Below, piece by piece: positions 18,240 through 26,641 of a DNA stretch of 64,000 nucleotides; the stretch's first letter is position 1; the number at the start of each line of letters is the position of its first letter. Origin of the DNA: Chitinophaga pinensis (lineage in GTDB: Bacteria; Bacteroidota; Bacteroidia; Flavobacteriales_D; Crocinitomicaceae); NCBI GenBank assembly GCA_945863605.1, contig CAMAZP010000016.1:1-64000 (forward strand). The letters are read 5' to 3'. Under the pieces are notes generated by a model. The model did no database searches, was not told where the DNA came from, and saw only the letters and a program-made list of their open reading frames with translations. The position numbers and the translations under genes are program-made.

Positions 18240-18295
18240 TTCAAAAATTTAATACAGGAGTTAACCCTTGTTAATGAGGATATTAAATTTTTGAA
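18240..18295. repeat. Perfect 15-bp inverted repeat with nested hairpin
   Basis: Arms 18240-18254 and 18281-18295 are perfect reverse complements (TTCAAAAATTTAATA). The 26-base spacer contains a second small inverted repeat, TTAAC/GTTAA (18261-18265 and 18270-18274). There is no GC-rich stem or flanking T-run typical of an intrinsic terminator. It may be a protein-binding site, an element end or a structured RNA. Confidence 0.7.
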
Positions 18296-18517
18296 GTAAC
18301 GATGAGAAACGGGTTTTGCAACGGTCTTATGATATATAGTTGAATTTTTTATCAAATCAAACTCAGGTTCAAAGGATTGTTTTTTCTATTTAGTTCAGTT
18401 TTTGTTTCAAACCACCATTTTTGGATAGGACAGAAAAAGATTAAAATAGTTGTAGAAAAATCAATGATTTTCTATATAAAATTTTCGAAGCTAATAGTTT
18501 GATTCAAACAGGGCGCG

Positions 18518-18535
18518 AATAATGTTCATTAATGT
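18518..18535 (-). promoter_or_regulatory. Operator-like motif, copy 1
   Basis: On the minus strand this reads ACATTAATGAACATTATT, 17 of 18 identical to the site at 20990-21007. The motif is two ACATTAAT-like half-sites 10 bp apart, one helical turn. It lies 25 bases upstream of the -7 element of the 18588 operon. Confidence 0.55.
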
Positions 18536-18560
18536 TTTTTTTTTGAATTGATTTGCCAAC

Positions 18561-18568
18561 TAAATTTG
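18561..18568 (+). promoter_or_regulatory. -7 promoter element (TAAATTTG) for the 18588 operon
   Basis: Exact TAnnTTTG, 19 bases before the ATG at 18588. The nearest TTTG upstream (18542-18545) is 15 bases away. Confidence 0.5.
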
Positions 18569-18587
18569 AAGAAAAAATAAAATATAA

Positions 18588-19223
18588 ATGGCAAAAAGCA
18601 ATTTTGGCAAAGCCTTAGGACGGGAATTAGGTAAAAATACGGGAAAACTTATTTCTAATAAATTGTTTGGGAATGGGCATGCAACTCCATATCGAGTTAC
18701 TGGAAGAGCGCAAGCAGCTCAAATTAGAGCAGATGGGATGAAGGCTCAGGCTGAGGCATTAAAAGCTCAAGCCAATGCTCAATTAGAGATTGAAGAAATT
18801 AGACTTAAGCAGGAAAATACATTAAGAGAAATTTCTACTATAGGAGAAATTGCTAATGTTGAATTTTCTGAAAATCCAAAAGAAATATCTAGCCAACTGA
18901 ATCAAATAATTAGTTTGTTAAGTGCTCAAAAATCAAGAGAGGTTTTAAAAGCAGGAATAGAGAAAATTGATTTTGGAATTTTAACACTAACAAAATATGA
19001 TTTAGCACAAGCCAATTATTTTGAAACGAAGCTAAAAAAATTAAAATTTAGATATAATTTTCCTTATTATTCATTAATTGGAGGAGTCGTTTTACTTGGT
19101 TTAGGCGCTCTTTTTATGAATTTACAGAAATCAGGAGGTTTATTTAATATCGGTATTGGTTTATTGCTTGTTGGTATGTACGCATCGTTATTTACATTAA
19201 TTAAACTCTTTAAAAAAGATTAA
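18588..19223 (+). CDS. Hypothetical protein: coiled coil plus two C-terminal TM helices
   Basis: 211 residues. The N terminus is Gly/Lys-rich (FGKALGRELGKNTGKLISNK), followed by an HATPYRVT segment. About 45-90 is an Ala/Gln/Glu-rich coiled coil (AEALKAQANAQLEIEEIRLK). About 95-155 is a helical region, and two membrane helices lie near 160-180 and 185-207. No known motif. The next gene starts 1 base after its stop, so the two proteins probably act together, perhaps at the inner membrane. It is the first gene of the valS-bounded segment. Confidence 0.7.
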   Translation: MAKSNFGKALGRELGKNTGKLISNKLFGNGHATPYRVTGRAQAAQIRADGMKAQAEALKAQANAQLEIEEIRLKQENTLREISTIGEIANVEFSENPKEISSQLNQIISLLSAQKSREVLKAGIEKIDFGILTLTKYDLAQANYFETKLKKLKFRYNFPYYSLIGGVVLLGLGALFMNLQKSGGLFNIGIGLLLVGMYASLFTLIKLFKKD

Positions 19224-19224
19224 T

Positions 19225-19647
19225 ATGGAGCTAATTTATAATAAATTCAAAGAAGAACTTGATACAGAAATGACTTTTGACGAATTTCAAATACTTGTTT
19301 TAATTTATCCTGTTTTTCTTGTAGCAATAGCAGATGGTGCGTTTGATAACGACGAGAAAGAATTTGTTAAAGAAATTTTATTGAACTTTTTGCATCCATT
19401 ATATAACGACGAAATCAATGATGAACAATATGAGAATTTGGTTGAAAATTATTTAACTGATTTGGCATTTTTAAATGAAAATAAAGCACGATATGAAGAC
19501 GATTTTTTAAGAGCGCTTTCATCTTTTGATTTAGAAATAAAAAATAGTATTTTGGAATTATTGACGGATGTTGCTAATGCATCTGAAGGATTAAGCGAAG
19601 AAGAATTTAAGATTATCGAATCAATAAAAGTGAATTACCTCAGCTAA
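19225..19647 (+). CDS. TerB-like acidic helical protein
   Basis: 140 residues, acidic and all-helical. Two related segments, VAIADGAFDNDEKEFVKEI and DVANASEGLSEEEFKIIESI, match the duplicated TerB/TerB-like pattern (hydrophobic, xADG, then acidic helix). TerB-like domains occur in tellurite-resistance and phage-defence or stress modules, but here the assignment is by pattern only. It is translationally coupled to the membrane coiled-coil gene. Its 3' end overlaps the convergent gene by 27 bases. Confidence 0.6.
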   Translation: MELIYNKFKEELDTEMTFDEFQILVLIYPVFLVAIADGAFDNDEKEFVKEILLNFLHPLYNDEINDEQYENLVENYLTDLAFLNENKARYEDDFLRALSSFDLEIKNSILELLTDVANASEGLSEEEFKIIESIKVNYLS

Positions 19648-19992
19648 AAATTTCTTCGAAAATAATTTATTTTTAATGGCTTGATAGATTATTTTTGAAA
19701 AAACAATTAACAAAGAAATTTTCAAAAAAAAAGTTAATCCAATGATTTTGGAATCTGGTTCATTCAAAGAAACAGTACTCAGTGATGCTCCTGATGTAAA
19801 ACCACCGTTTATTGTGTTTCCTTGTGAGTCGCTTTGTGAGATTACTACCAATTCACCAATCGTAAAACCAATTCCAATATTGTTTACAACTGAATGTTTA
19901 CCCGCACTATTAACAGTTTGTGGTGCAATTGATTGCCCATTCAAATGAACTGTCACCAATAATGAAATACCAAATAAAATTATTTTTTCCAT
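19621..19992 (-). CDS. Secreted-protein N-terminal module, apparently truncated T9SS cargo
   Basis: I choose the ATG at 19992 (123 residues) because it opens a clean signal peptide (MEKIILFGISLLVTVHLNGQ); a longer reading from 20046 puts 18 extra residues in front. The segment SIAPQTVNSAGKHSVVNN, GFTIGELVVISQSDSQGN, INGGFTSGASLSTVSLNEPD is the typical start of small Bacteroidota secreted proteins, which normally continue into a T9SS sorting domain with FPNP. Here, right after NEPD, there is a T-run and then a hydrophobic or basic tail without that domain. Decay or a frameshift at the T9 run (about 19725-19733) is likely. It overlaps the upstream gene by 13 bases. Confidence 0.5.
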   Translation of the reverse strand: MEKIILFGISLLVTVHLNGQSIAPQTVNSAGKHSVVNNIGIGFTIGELVVISQSDSQGNTINGGFTSGASLSTVSLNEPDSKIIGLTFFLKISLLIVFSKIIYQAIKNKLFSKKFLAEVIHFY

Positions 19993-20456
19993 ACCAAATA
20001 TATTATCCTTAAAACTCCAAAACTTATAAAAATTAATCCTCCCCAAAAAAAAGTTCGGATTGCAGCTTTTTTCCGGTCGAGCGATTCTTGTAACGACAAA
20101 TAAATTTTCTGATTCGTTTTTACTTCATAAACATTTACAGTTTCTTCGTCATTCGAAATTGCTTTAGGAACTTTCAACTCAATTTGACCCCCTTTTTTAA
20201 TGGTTTTTTCAAAGCCTTCTTTCTTGAAAATGAAGAGTAATTCTTCCTCGATCACAAAATCTTTTTTGGCTTCTGCAATTTTAATTGTGAATTTATCTCC
20301 TGACCATTTTGATCTAGAAAAAGCAAACGATTTAACTTTTCCCGAAACTGTTTTGAAATCATTTAATTCTAGGGATGGCGTCGTATAAGATTTGAATAAC
20401 AAAAACAGACCCAACGGTAATGCAAGAATTAGAAATCTAAATTTACTTTTCTTCAT
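19980..20456 (-). CDS. Hypothetical protein with N- and C-terminal TM helices
   Basis: 158 residues. A hydrophobic N-terminal segment (about 7-23) and a C-terminal one (about 136-155) flank a beta-rich, Lys/Glu-rich middle (SGKVKSFAFSRSKW, FTIKIAEAKKDFVIEEELLF, GGQIELKVPKA). This looks like a small periplasmic domain anchored at both ends. No family is recognised. It is 5 bases downstream of the 20462 gene and therefore in the same operon. Confidence 0.6.
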   Translation of the reverse strand: MKKSKFRFLILALPLGLFLLFKSYTTPSLELNDFKTVSGKVKSFAFSRSKWSGDKFTIKIAEAKKDFVIEEELLFIFKKEGFEKTIKKGGQIELKVPKAISNDEETVNVYEVKTNQKIYLSLQESLDRKKAAIRTFFWGGLIFISFGVLRIIYLVWKK

Positions 20457-20461
20457 TCAAA

Positions 20462-20941
20462 TTAAAATAAGCTGTTATTTTTAGTTTCTTCCGCTATTTT
20501 GATTCCTACAGCGCTTAAACGATCAATATTTCCTTCAGGTAATGAAGATTTGAAGTTTTCGGGAGCATCAACAATTTTTTGCTCATTGCGAGTGATAACA
20601 ACTATTTCATTCTCATCAAGAATTGCTTTAACCGAATCGAGTGAGACTTTATTTGTTTTAATTAAATCGAGAAGTTTTTCTTTAGTGATTTTAAGCGGAA
20701 CTAAATGTTCAAAATACAAATCATCTAATTGATTTTTTGACTTCCAAGCATTTTCTGAGTAGCGATAATGCAACGACATTTTTGAAATTCTGCGATACAC
20801 CTTGTCTCCGTTCAAATTGAATTGGTGATAATTCCGCAATATTTTATCAAATGCATTGCCACTATCAATTAATCTCAGATACAATTCACCATTCTTTAAA
20901 ATATAGTGCACTAAATCAGTAATTGCATCGTGATAATTCAT
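20462..20941 (-). CDS. Hypothetical cytoplasmic protein
   Basis: 159 residues from the preferred ATG at 20941. An in-frame ATG at 20959 would overlap one candidate -7 box, whereas the TAATTTTG box at 20972-20965 sits 23 bases before 20941. The protein has no signal or membrane helix. Distinct segments are YRYSENAWKSKNQLDDLYFE, HLVPLKITKEKLLDLIKTN, AILDENEIVVITRNEQKIVD and SSLPEGNIDRLSAVGIKIA. The EHLVPLK and IVVITRNE pattern recalls uncharacterised nuclease-like proteins, but I cannot name the family. It is divergent from the helix-turn-helix gene. Confidence 0.6.
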   Translation of the reverse strand: MNYHDAITDLVHYILKNGELYLRLIDSGNAFDKILRNYHQFNLNGDKVYRRISKMSLHYRYSENAWKSKNQLDDLYFEHLVPLKITKEKLLDLIKTNKVSLDSVKAILDENEIVVITRNEQKIVDAPENFKSSLPEGNIDRLSAVGIKIAEETKNNSLF

Positions 20942-20964
20942 TTTTGTAATTTTTCTCAAAACTA

Positions 20965-20972
20965 CAAAATTA
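20965..20972 (-). promoter_or_regulatory. -7 promoter element (TAATTTTG) for the 20462 operon
   Basis: Exact TAnnTTTG on the minus strand, 23 bases before the ATG at 20941. A second exact match (TAGTTTTG, 20964-20957) abuts it. The operator-like site at 20990-21007 occupies the expected -33 region. Confidence 0.5.
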
Positions 20973-20989
20973 TATCTATTTAAAAATGT

Positions 20990-21007
20990 ACATTAATGAA
21001 CATTAAT
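20990..21007 (+). promoter_or_regulatory. Operator-like motif, copy 2
   Basis: ACATTAATGAACATTAAT, two ACATTAAT half-sites separated by GA. It is in the divergent spacer between the 20462 operon and the helix-turn-helix gene, and matches the site at 18518-18535 in 17 of 18 positions in opposite orientation. Confidence 0.6.
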
Positions 21008-21037
21008 CTGTATTGATTTTCTTACGATTTTTGGAGT

Positions 21038-22237
21038 ATGCCCAGAACGAAGTTTAAAGTTAACCTTGAAAGTCTTGAAAAATTAAAGGCTCAATTGCTA
21101 AAGCGCACAGAGATAAATTTGTCGAGGCCAACAGACTGTCAACTTTTGACAGAGGTAATTTCAAATTATCAAGGTGAATTGATTAATCCAATTACGTTTA
21201 AACGAATTTTTGGGTTTGTAAAATATCCATTTAGTCCTTCCTTGCAGACCTTGAATATTTTGTCTAAGTTTTTAGGGTTTAAAGATTGGTATGATTTTGA
21301 GCAAGCTTGTTCTGACTTTTCATCAATTTCAACGAATGAATTGGCAATATATTTATCTTTTTTTGAATTTGACTCCATCAATCGAATAGAAGAACACGAC
21401 GGTGGAGTACAATCGTTTTCGAGAAAAATCGCACTTCGCTTTCGAGAAGATCCTGAAACCTTTAAACAAGTAATTCCTACACTCGCGAGTAATTCGTTTG
21501 CTCAAACGTTTTTCATTGAACATTTCCCGGATTATGATAATTTGGTTAGCTATTACTATCTTCTTTATGAGGCTTACCTCAAAAATAAAAAAACAACGGA
21601 AGCGCAACTTTTCGGAAACTCTATTTTGTTTTTAAAAGCACTTTGGACTTTAAATAAGAAGGAAGCCAACGTTTCCATTCAAAAAATGGATAGCTTTTCT
21701 TTACACAAAAATATTCATCCATATATCATCGGCAGGATTTACGCTTGTAAACTAGTTCACAATTACAGTTTCGGAAATCAAAAACTTATTCCAGAATTAA
21801 TAAAAGAATTCAATGACAAAACAGCCATTCTTCCAATCGATGGAAATCACTTCCGAGATTTTCCGGCGGCTCATTATATCTTTGCCGAAGCATTATTTTT
21901 GACAAAACAATATCAAAGTTGCATTTCGGCTGTTGAAGAAGCATTATCAAAATTTCCAATTCGAACAGAATTCATTAGAAAAGGCTATTATCGGCAAATG
22001 CAAATCTTTTGGTATCTGTCAAAATGTAAATTGGGCGAAAGTCAACTAGAGTATGACTTTTTATTAAAAATTAATCCTGAGAATTATTATTTTATTTCAA
22101 AGAGACACTTTTCTATTTACTTCTATTGGGCAAGATTTCTAAATAATCAGAATATTAAATATTTGAATAAGGCAAAGAAATTAGCCATTTTGAATAAGAA
22201 TCAATTTCTCACTAATTTATTAGATTCAGAATTGTAA
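21038..22237 (+). CDS. Helix-turn-helix-like N-terminal domain with TPR-like helical C terminus (candidate regulator)
   Basis: 399 residues. Residues 30-95 follow a pattern I associate with Bacteroidota DNA-binding-like domains: a helix, then NPITFKRIFGFVKYPFSPSL, then TLNILSKFLGFKDWYDFEQ. It resembles an XRE-type helix-turn-helix with a following FKDW helix. Residues from about 125 to 399 are a run of amphipathic helices resembling TPR or SEL1 solenoids (AAHYIFAEALFLTKQYQSCI, AVEEALSKFP). There is no signal peptide. A GGAG sequence sits just before the ATG. The operator-like site upstream suggests that it, or another factor, controls the segment. DNA binding is inferred. Confidence 0.6.
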   Translation: MPRTKFKVNLESLEKLKAQLLKRTEINLSRPTDCQLLTEVISNYQGELINPITFKRIFGFVKYPFSPSLQTLNILSKFLGFKDWYDFEQACSDFSSISTNELAIYLSFFEFDSINRIEEHDGGVQSFSRKIALRFREDPETFKQVIPTLASNSFAQTFFIEHFPDYDNLVSYYYLLYEAYLKNKKTTEAQLFGNSILFLKALWTLNKKEANVSIQKMDSFSLHKNIHPYIIGRIYACKLVHNYSFGNQKLIPELIKEFNDKTAILPIDGNHFRDFPAAHYIFAEALFLTKQYQSCISAVEEALSKFPIRTEFIRKGYYRQMQIFWYLSKCKLGESQLEYDFLLKINPENYYFISKRHFSIYFYWARFLNNQNIKYLNKAKKLAILNKNQFLTNLLDSEL

Positions 22238-22339
22238 AAAAAGATTCAATTGGAAGTTACTTCTTAAAGTTTATTCAAGTAAATAAAATACAACCTAAAT
22301 ATTACCACAACCCAAATTTAGAAATGAAATTCTACATTC

Positions 22340-24967
22340 TTAATTAAGTGAAGCCATTTTCTCCTCCAACAAAGCAATCTTAGCCAAAGCATCCGCTTCT
22401 TTCTTGCGTTCGTTTGTAATAACAGCTTCTGGTGCGCCTGCTACAAATCGTTCGTTGCTTAATTTCGATTGAACACTTTTCAAGAATCCTTTTGTATAAG
22501 TCAATTCTTCAGAGATTTTTGCTTTTTCTGCTTCCACATCAATCGTATCTCCAAAAGGAATAAAGTACTCATTTCCAGCAACAATGAACGAGTTTGCATT
22601 GGCAACTTTGTCTTGAACGTATTCCAAAACGGATAAATTACCCATTTTCACATTAATCGAATCAAAACCTGTTTCAATCGTTTGCGTTTTGCGAATGAAT
22701 AATTCCAATTTCACTTTCGTTGCAATGTTGTTGCTTTTGCGAATGTTACGGATGTTTGTAATCACTTCCGAAGCTAAATCAAATTGTTTTAAATTTTGAG
22801 CATCAAATGATTTTACAGTTGGCCAAGTAGCGATAATAATGTCGTCACCTTCTGCTCTTTCGCGCAATGCATGCCACAATTCTTCTGCAACAAAAGGCGT
22901 AAACGGATGCAACACTTTCAATAAATTCTCAAAGAAAGATTTCGTTGCTTCCAACGTTTTTGCGTCAATTGGTTGCTCATATCCTGGTTTTACCATTTCT
23001 AAATACCACGAACAGAAATCGTCCCAAACCAATTTATAAATCGCCATTAACGCCTCAGAAATTCTGAATTTATCAAACAAGTCATTGATTTCAACCACTA
23101 CTTTTTGGAAACGATTTTCGAACCATTCAATCGCCACAACTGATGATTTTGGTTGCTCGATGTCGCGTACTTCCCAAGAGGAAACCAATCGGAACGCATT
23201 CCAGATTTTATTCGTAAAGTTACGTCCTTGCTCGCATTGAGAACTGTCAAAAGGCAAGTCATTTCCAGCAGGAGAAGAAATCAAAATTCCAACACGAACG
23301 CCATCTGCACCATATTTTTCAATCAATTCAATCGGATCTGGAGAATTCCCCAACGATTTAGACATTTTACGTCCTAACTTATCGCGTACAATTCCTGTAT
23401 AATATACGTTTTTGAACGGAATATCACCCAAGTATTCATAACCTGCAATGACCATTCTTGCTACCCAGAAAAACATAATTTCAGGCGCTGTCACTAAATC
23501 ATTTGTAGGATAATAGTAGTTGATTTCTTCGTTTCCAGGTCGTGTCAATCCGTTGAAAACCGAAATCGGCCACAACCAACTTGAGAACCACGTATCCAAA
23601 ACGTCTTCGTCTTGACGTAAATCTGCCAGTTCAATTGTTTTTCCTGCGCGTTCAATCGCTAAAACCAACGCTTCTTCTGCTGTTTTCGCAACAACGTAAT
23701 CGTTTGTTCCGTTTCCGAAATACCAAGCTGGAATGCGATGCCCCCACCACAATTGACGTGAAATACACCAATCTTTTACATTTTCCATCCAGTGACGATA
23801 TGTATTCTTGAACTTGTCTGGATGAAATTGAATGTTTCCATTCATAACATTATCCAAAGCCGGTTGCGCCAATTCTTTCATCGACACAAACCATTGCAAG
23901 GATAATTTTGGTTCAATTACCGCATTCGTTCTTTCTGAAAAACCAACTTTATTGATATGATCCTCGGTTTTCACCAAATAACCTTTTTCGTCTAATTCTT
24001 TTTCAATCAATTTACGTACCTCAAAACGATCTTTTCCTTCGTAATGCAAGCCATTTTTATTCAAAGTTCCGTTCTCATTGAAAACGTCGATTGTTTCTAA
24101 ATTGAATTTAATTCCCAATTCATAATCGTTGATATCGTGAGCTGGAGTTACTTTCAAACATCCTGTTCCAAATTCCATATCAACGTATTCATCTGCAATG
24201 ATTTGAATCTCGCGATTGATTAACGGAACCAAGGCTTTTTTACCGTGTAAATGTTTGTAGCGTGCATCGTTAGGATTCACACAGATCGCAGTATCACCCA
24301 AAATTGTTTCAGGACGCGTCGTTGCAATCGTCAACCATTCATCATCCGAACCAGCAACTTTATAACGTATATAAAACAAGCGAGAATTCACTTCTTTATA
24401 TAAAACTTCTTCATCTGAAACGGCAGTCAAAGCTTCCGGATCCCAGTTTACCATTCGAACACCACGGTAGATTTTTCCTTTTTTGAATAAGTCCACAAAC
24501 ACATCCAAAACTGATTCTGAATATTCAGCATCCATCGTGAAATGCGTGCGTTCCCAATCACAAGAAGCACCTAATTTTTTCAATTGTTCTAAGATGATTC
24601 CGCCGTGTTTGTCTTTCCATTCGAAAGCGTGTTTTAAAAACTCATCGCGTGTCAAATCTGTTTTTTTGATACCTTCCGCTTTCAATTTCTGAACAACTTT
24701 TGCCTCTGTAGCAATCGATGCGTGATCCGTTCCAGGAACCCAACAAGCGTTTTTACCCAACATTCTCGCACGACGAACCAAAACGTCTTGAATCGTATTA
24801 TTCAACATGTGTCCCATGTGTAAGACTCCTGTCACATTTGGTGGAGGAATGACGATTGTGTAAGCTTCTCTGCTGTCAGGTGTTGAATGAAAATAATTCT
24901 TTTCCATCCAGTATTTATACCATTTTTGTTCCGCTGCTCCAGGCTCGTACGTCTTTGGGATTTCCAT
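22340..24967 (-). CDS. valS: Valyl-tRNA synthetase
   Basis: 875-residue class I aminoacyl-tRNA synthetase that charges tRNA-Val. The HIGH signature is HMGH (residues 50-53) after PPPNVTGVL, and [12 protein letters not shown] lies near 533. The editing domain ([19 protein letters not shown]) and C-terminal coiled-coil arm ([20 protein letters not shown]) are present, so the gene is full length. Its last 13 codons are duplicated 4.2 kb away at 18141-18182. Confidence 0.97.
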   Translation of the reverse strand: MEIPKTYEPGAAEQKWYKYWMEKNYFHSTPDSREAYTIVIPPPNVTGVLHMGHMLNNTIQDVLVRRARMLGKNACWVPGTDHASIATEAKVVQKLKAEGIKKTDLTRDEFLKHAFEWKDKHGGIILEQLKKLGASCDWERTHFTMDAEYSESVLDVFVDLFKKGKIYRGVRMVNWDPEALTAVSDEEVLYKEVNSRLFYIRYKVAGSDDEWLTIATTRPETILGDTAICVNPNDARYKHLHGKKALVPLINREIQIIADEYVDMEFGTGCLKVTPAHDINDYELGIKFNLETIDVFNENGTLNKNGLHYEGKDRFEVRKLIEKELDEKGYLVKTEDHINKVGFSERTNAVIEPKLSLQWFVSMKELAQPALDNVMNGNIQFHPDKFKNTYRHWMENVKDWCISRQLWWGHRIPAWYFGNGTNDYVVAKTAEEALVLAIERAGKTIELADLRQDEDVLDTWFSSWLWPISVFNGLTRPGNEEINYYYPTNDLVTAPEIMFFWVARMVIAGYEYLGDIPFKNVYYTGIVRDKLGRKMSKSLGNSPDPIELIEKYGADGVRVGILISSPAGNDLPFDSSQCEQGRNFTNKIWNAFRLVSSWEVRDIEQPKSSVVAIEWFENRFQKVVVEINDLFDKFRISEALMAIYKLVWDDFCSWYLEMVKPGYEQPIDAKTLEATKSFFENLLKVLHPFTPFVAEELWHALRERAEGDDIIIATWPTVKSFDAQNLKQFDLASEVITNIRNIRKSNNIATKVKLELFIRKTQTIETGFDSINVKMGNLSVLEYVQDKVANANSFIVAGNEYFIPFGDTIDVEAEKAKISEELTYTKGFLKSVQSKLSNERFVAGAPEAVITNERKKEADALAKIALLEEKMASLN

Positions 24968-24987
24968 TTTAAATTAATTTAGAGTTG

Positions 24988-24995
24988 CAAAGATA
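24988..24995 (-). promoter_or_regulatory. -7 promoter element (TATCTTTG) for valS
   Basis: Exact TAnnTTTG on the minus strand, 20 bases before the valS ATG at 24967. Confidence 0.5.
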
Positions 24996-25077
24996 AGTAT
25001 TTGATTTTATTGAGAAGTGGTTTTCAATAGTTGAAAATTGGTCCTTCAAAGTGCCCTAAAATCGATAAGTTCAAGAT

Positions 25078-25686
25078 TTACTTCACCTTAAACTCAAACA
25101 TTTCCTCCCCATTTAAAGTGGCTGTCAAAACATCACCAATCGCAACTTTACCAACGCCTGAAGGTGTGCCTGTATAAATTAAGTCGCCTGTTTTTAAGGT
25201 TACGAATTTTGAAATGTAGGCAATCAATTGATCGATGGTGAAAATCATATCGGAAGTTTTACCTATTTGACGAACTTCACCATTTTGTGAAAAGATAAAT
25301 TCGGTGTTTTCAAAATCTAGATCAGCAATTTTAATCCATTTAGAAGAAATCGGTGCGCTGTTGTCGAATGCTTTTGCTTTTTCCCAAGGAAGACCTTTTT
25401 CTTTGCATTGACTTTGTAAATCTCTTGCTGTAAAATCAATTCCTAAAGTAATTTCTGAGTAATATTTGGAGGCAAATTTCTCTTCGATATTTTTACCAAC
25501 TTTATCAATTTTCACAACAATTTCACATTCAAAATGCAAGTCGTTCGTGAAATTTGGGTAATAAAAATCACCTTCTTTTAACAAGGCGACATCAGGTTTC
25601 ATGAAAAAAATGGGTTCTGTTGGAACAGCGCTATTCATTTCTTTGGCATGTTCGGCGTAATTTCTTCCGATGCAAATTATCTTCAT
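25078..25686 (-). CDS. Fumarylacetoacetate hydrolase (FAH) family protein
   Basis: 202-residue single-domain FAH-fold protein, the type that acts as an acylpyruvase or oxaloacetate decarboxylase. It has the opening MKIICIGRNYAEHAKEM, metal ligands Glu53 and Glu55 (HFECEIVVK) and Asp84 (LGIDFTARDLQ), and the closing TGTPSGVGKVAIGDVL. The exact substrate is not readable. The ATG overlaps the exonuclease stop (ATGA), so the two are co-translated. Confidence 0.88.
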   Translation of the reverse strand: MKIICIGRNYAEHAKEMNSAVPTEPIFFMKPDVALLKEGDFYYPNFTNDLHFECEIVVKIDKVGKNIEEKFASKYYSEITLGIDFTARDLQSQCKEKGLPWEKAKAFDNSAPISSKWIKIADLDFENTEFIFSQNGEVRQIGKTSDMIFTIDQLIAYISKFVTLKTGDLIYTGTPSGVGKVAIGDVLTATLNGEEMFEFKVK

Positions 25687-26543
25687 TTGGAATTGAATTT
25701 ATTTTTTAAACTTTCTAAACTATTTTCAGTAATGGGTGCGTCTTTTTTCTCTGCTTCTTTGATTTTTTCCATTTCTCGACGCAAACATTCTTTGGTGTAT
25801 CTTGGAAAATCCGTTTGATCGGAGGTCATCCAACCAAAATAACCGGGTTCGATTTTGCTAACTTCTTTGATGGTTTTGCCCTTGTGTTTCCCGAAATTAT
25901 AAACAGCTTCTCCTTTTTCATTTTTCGCCAAACGACCCGCTAAGTCAATCAATTCAAAAGTTCCAGCGCGAGAAAATTCAGCTAAACTCGTTACGTCTGT
26001 TTTACTTTTTAACTCAGGCGTTTCTTTGTAACGTTCCAATTGCGCAAGAAAAACATCCAACGTTGCTTGCGTATCATACAAGGCATCGTGTGCGTTTTTC
26101 ATTTCTTCTCCACAATAAAATTTGTAAGCTGCAGCAAGTGTTCTTTGCTCCATTTTGTGAAAAATGTTCTGAATATCTATGAATTTACGAAAGGAAAAAT
26201 CAAAGTTGATTCCAACTCTCAAAAACTCTTCTGCTAAAACAGGAATGTCAAACTTATTGGAATTATAACCAGCTAAATCCGCATCGCCAATAAATTCAAT
26301 CAAATCAGGAGCAAACTGGCTAAAAGTAGGTTTGTCTTGGATTAATTCATTTGAAACTCCATGAATATCAATCACTTCTTGAGGAATTGTAATTTCTGGA
26401 TTTATCAGTTGATTTAATTCCGTTCGCTCACCTGAAGGATTCAATTTAATTATCGCGATTTGAACGATTCTGTCGGTATTGATTTGAAGTCCTGTGGTTT
26501 CCAAATCAAATACACACAGCGATTTTGTAAGTTGTAAATTCAT
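25683..26543 (-). CDS. DEDDh 3'-5' exonuclease (DnaQ-like) with C-terminal DUF3820-like domain
   Basis: 286 residues. The exonuclease core has Asp13/Glu15 (FDLETTGL), Asp99 (YNSNKFDIPVL) and His152/Asp157 (NAHDALYDTQAT), the full DEDDh set. The C-terminal part (about 205-260) reads YNFGKHKGKTIKEV, PGYFGWM and RREMEKI, which resembles the small DUF3820 nuclease-associated domain. The polymerase domain is absent, so it is a stand-alone nuclease, possibly a DNA polymerase III proofreading homologue or an RNA trimming enzyme. Confidence 0.85.
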   Translation of the reverse strand: MNLQLTKSLCVFDLETTGLQINTDRIVQIAIIKLNPSGERTELNQLINPEITIPQEVIDIHGVSNELIQDKPTFSQFAPDLIEFIGDADLAGYNSNKFDIPVLAEEFLRVGINFDFSFRKFIDIQNIFHKMEQRTLAAAYKFYCGEEMKNAHDALYDTQATLDVFLAQLERYKETPELKSKTDVTSLAEFSRAGTFELIDLAGRLAKNEKGEAVYNFGKHKGKTIKEVSKIEPGYFGWMTSDQTDFPRYTKECLRREMEKIKEAEKKDAPITENSLESLKNKFNSK

Positions 26544-26587
26544 AGTTTAAAAGTAATAAATACTTTGATTTTGGTGGGTATTTCAAC

Positions 26588-26621
26588 AAAAAAGCCTTTC
26601 CGAATTTCGAAAAGGCTTTTT
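26588..26621 (-). terminator. Intrinsic terminator after rpmE
   Basis: Arms 26589-26604 and 26606-26621 form a 16-bp stem with one mismatch, followed by a T-run on the minus strand. It lies 20 bases after the L31 stop. The A-rich 5' side also allows termination in the opposite direction. Confidence 0.85.
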
Positions 26622-26641
26622 AAGTATTTTTTTGTCACTAA

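Larger units (their letters stand above)
18183..18587. other. Non-coding left end of the accessory segment
   Basis: 405 bases between the valS-tail remnant and the next gene. It holds a long inverted repeat (18240-18295), an 18-bp operator-like site (18518-18535) and a -7 promoter element (18561-18568). I see no convincing coding sequence, integrase or RNA gene in the rest. Confidence 0.6.

Noticed and set aside
18183-22339. Prophage or integrative element with integrase in the valS-bounded segment
   Set aside because: None of the six proteins has integrase, transposase, portal or terminase motifs.
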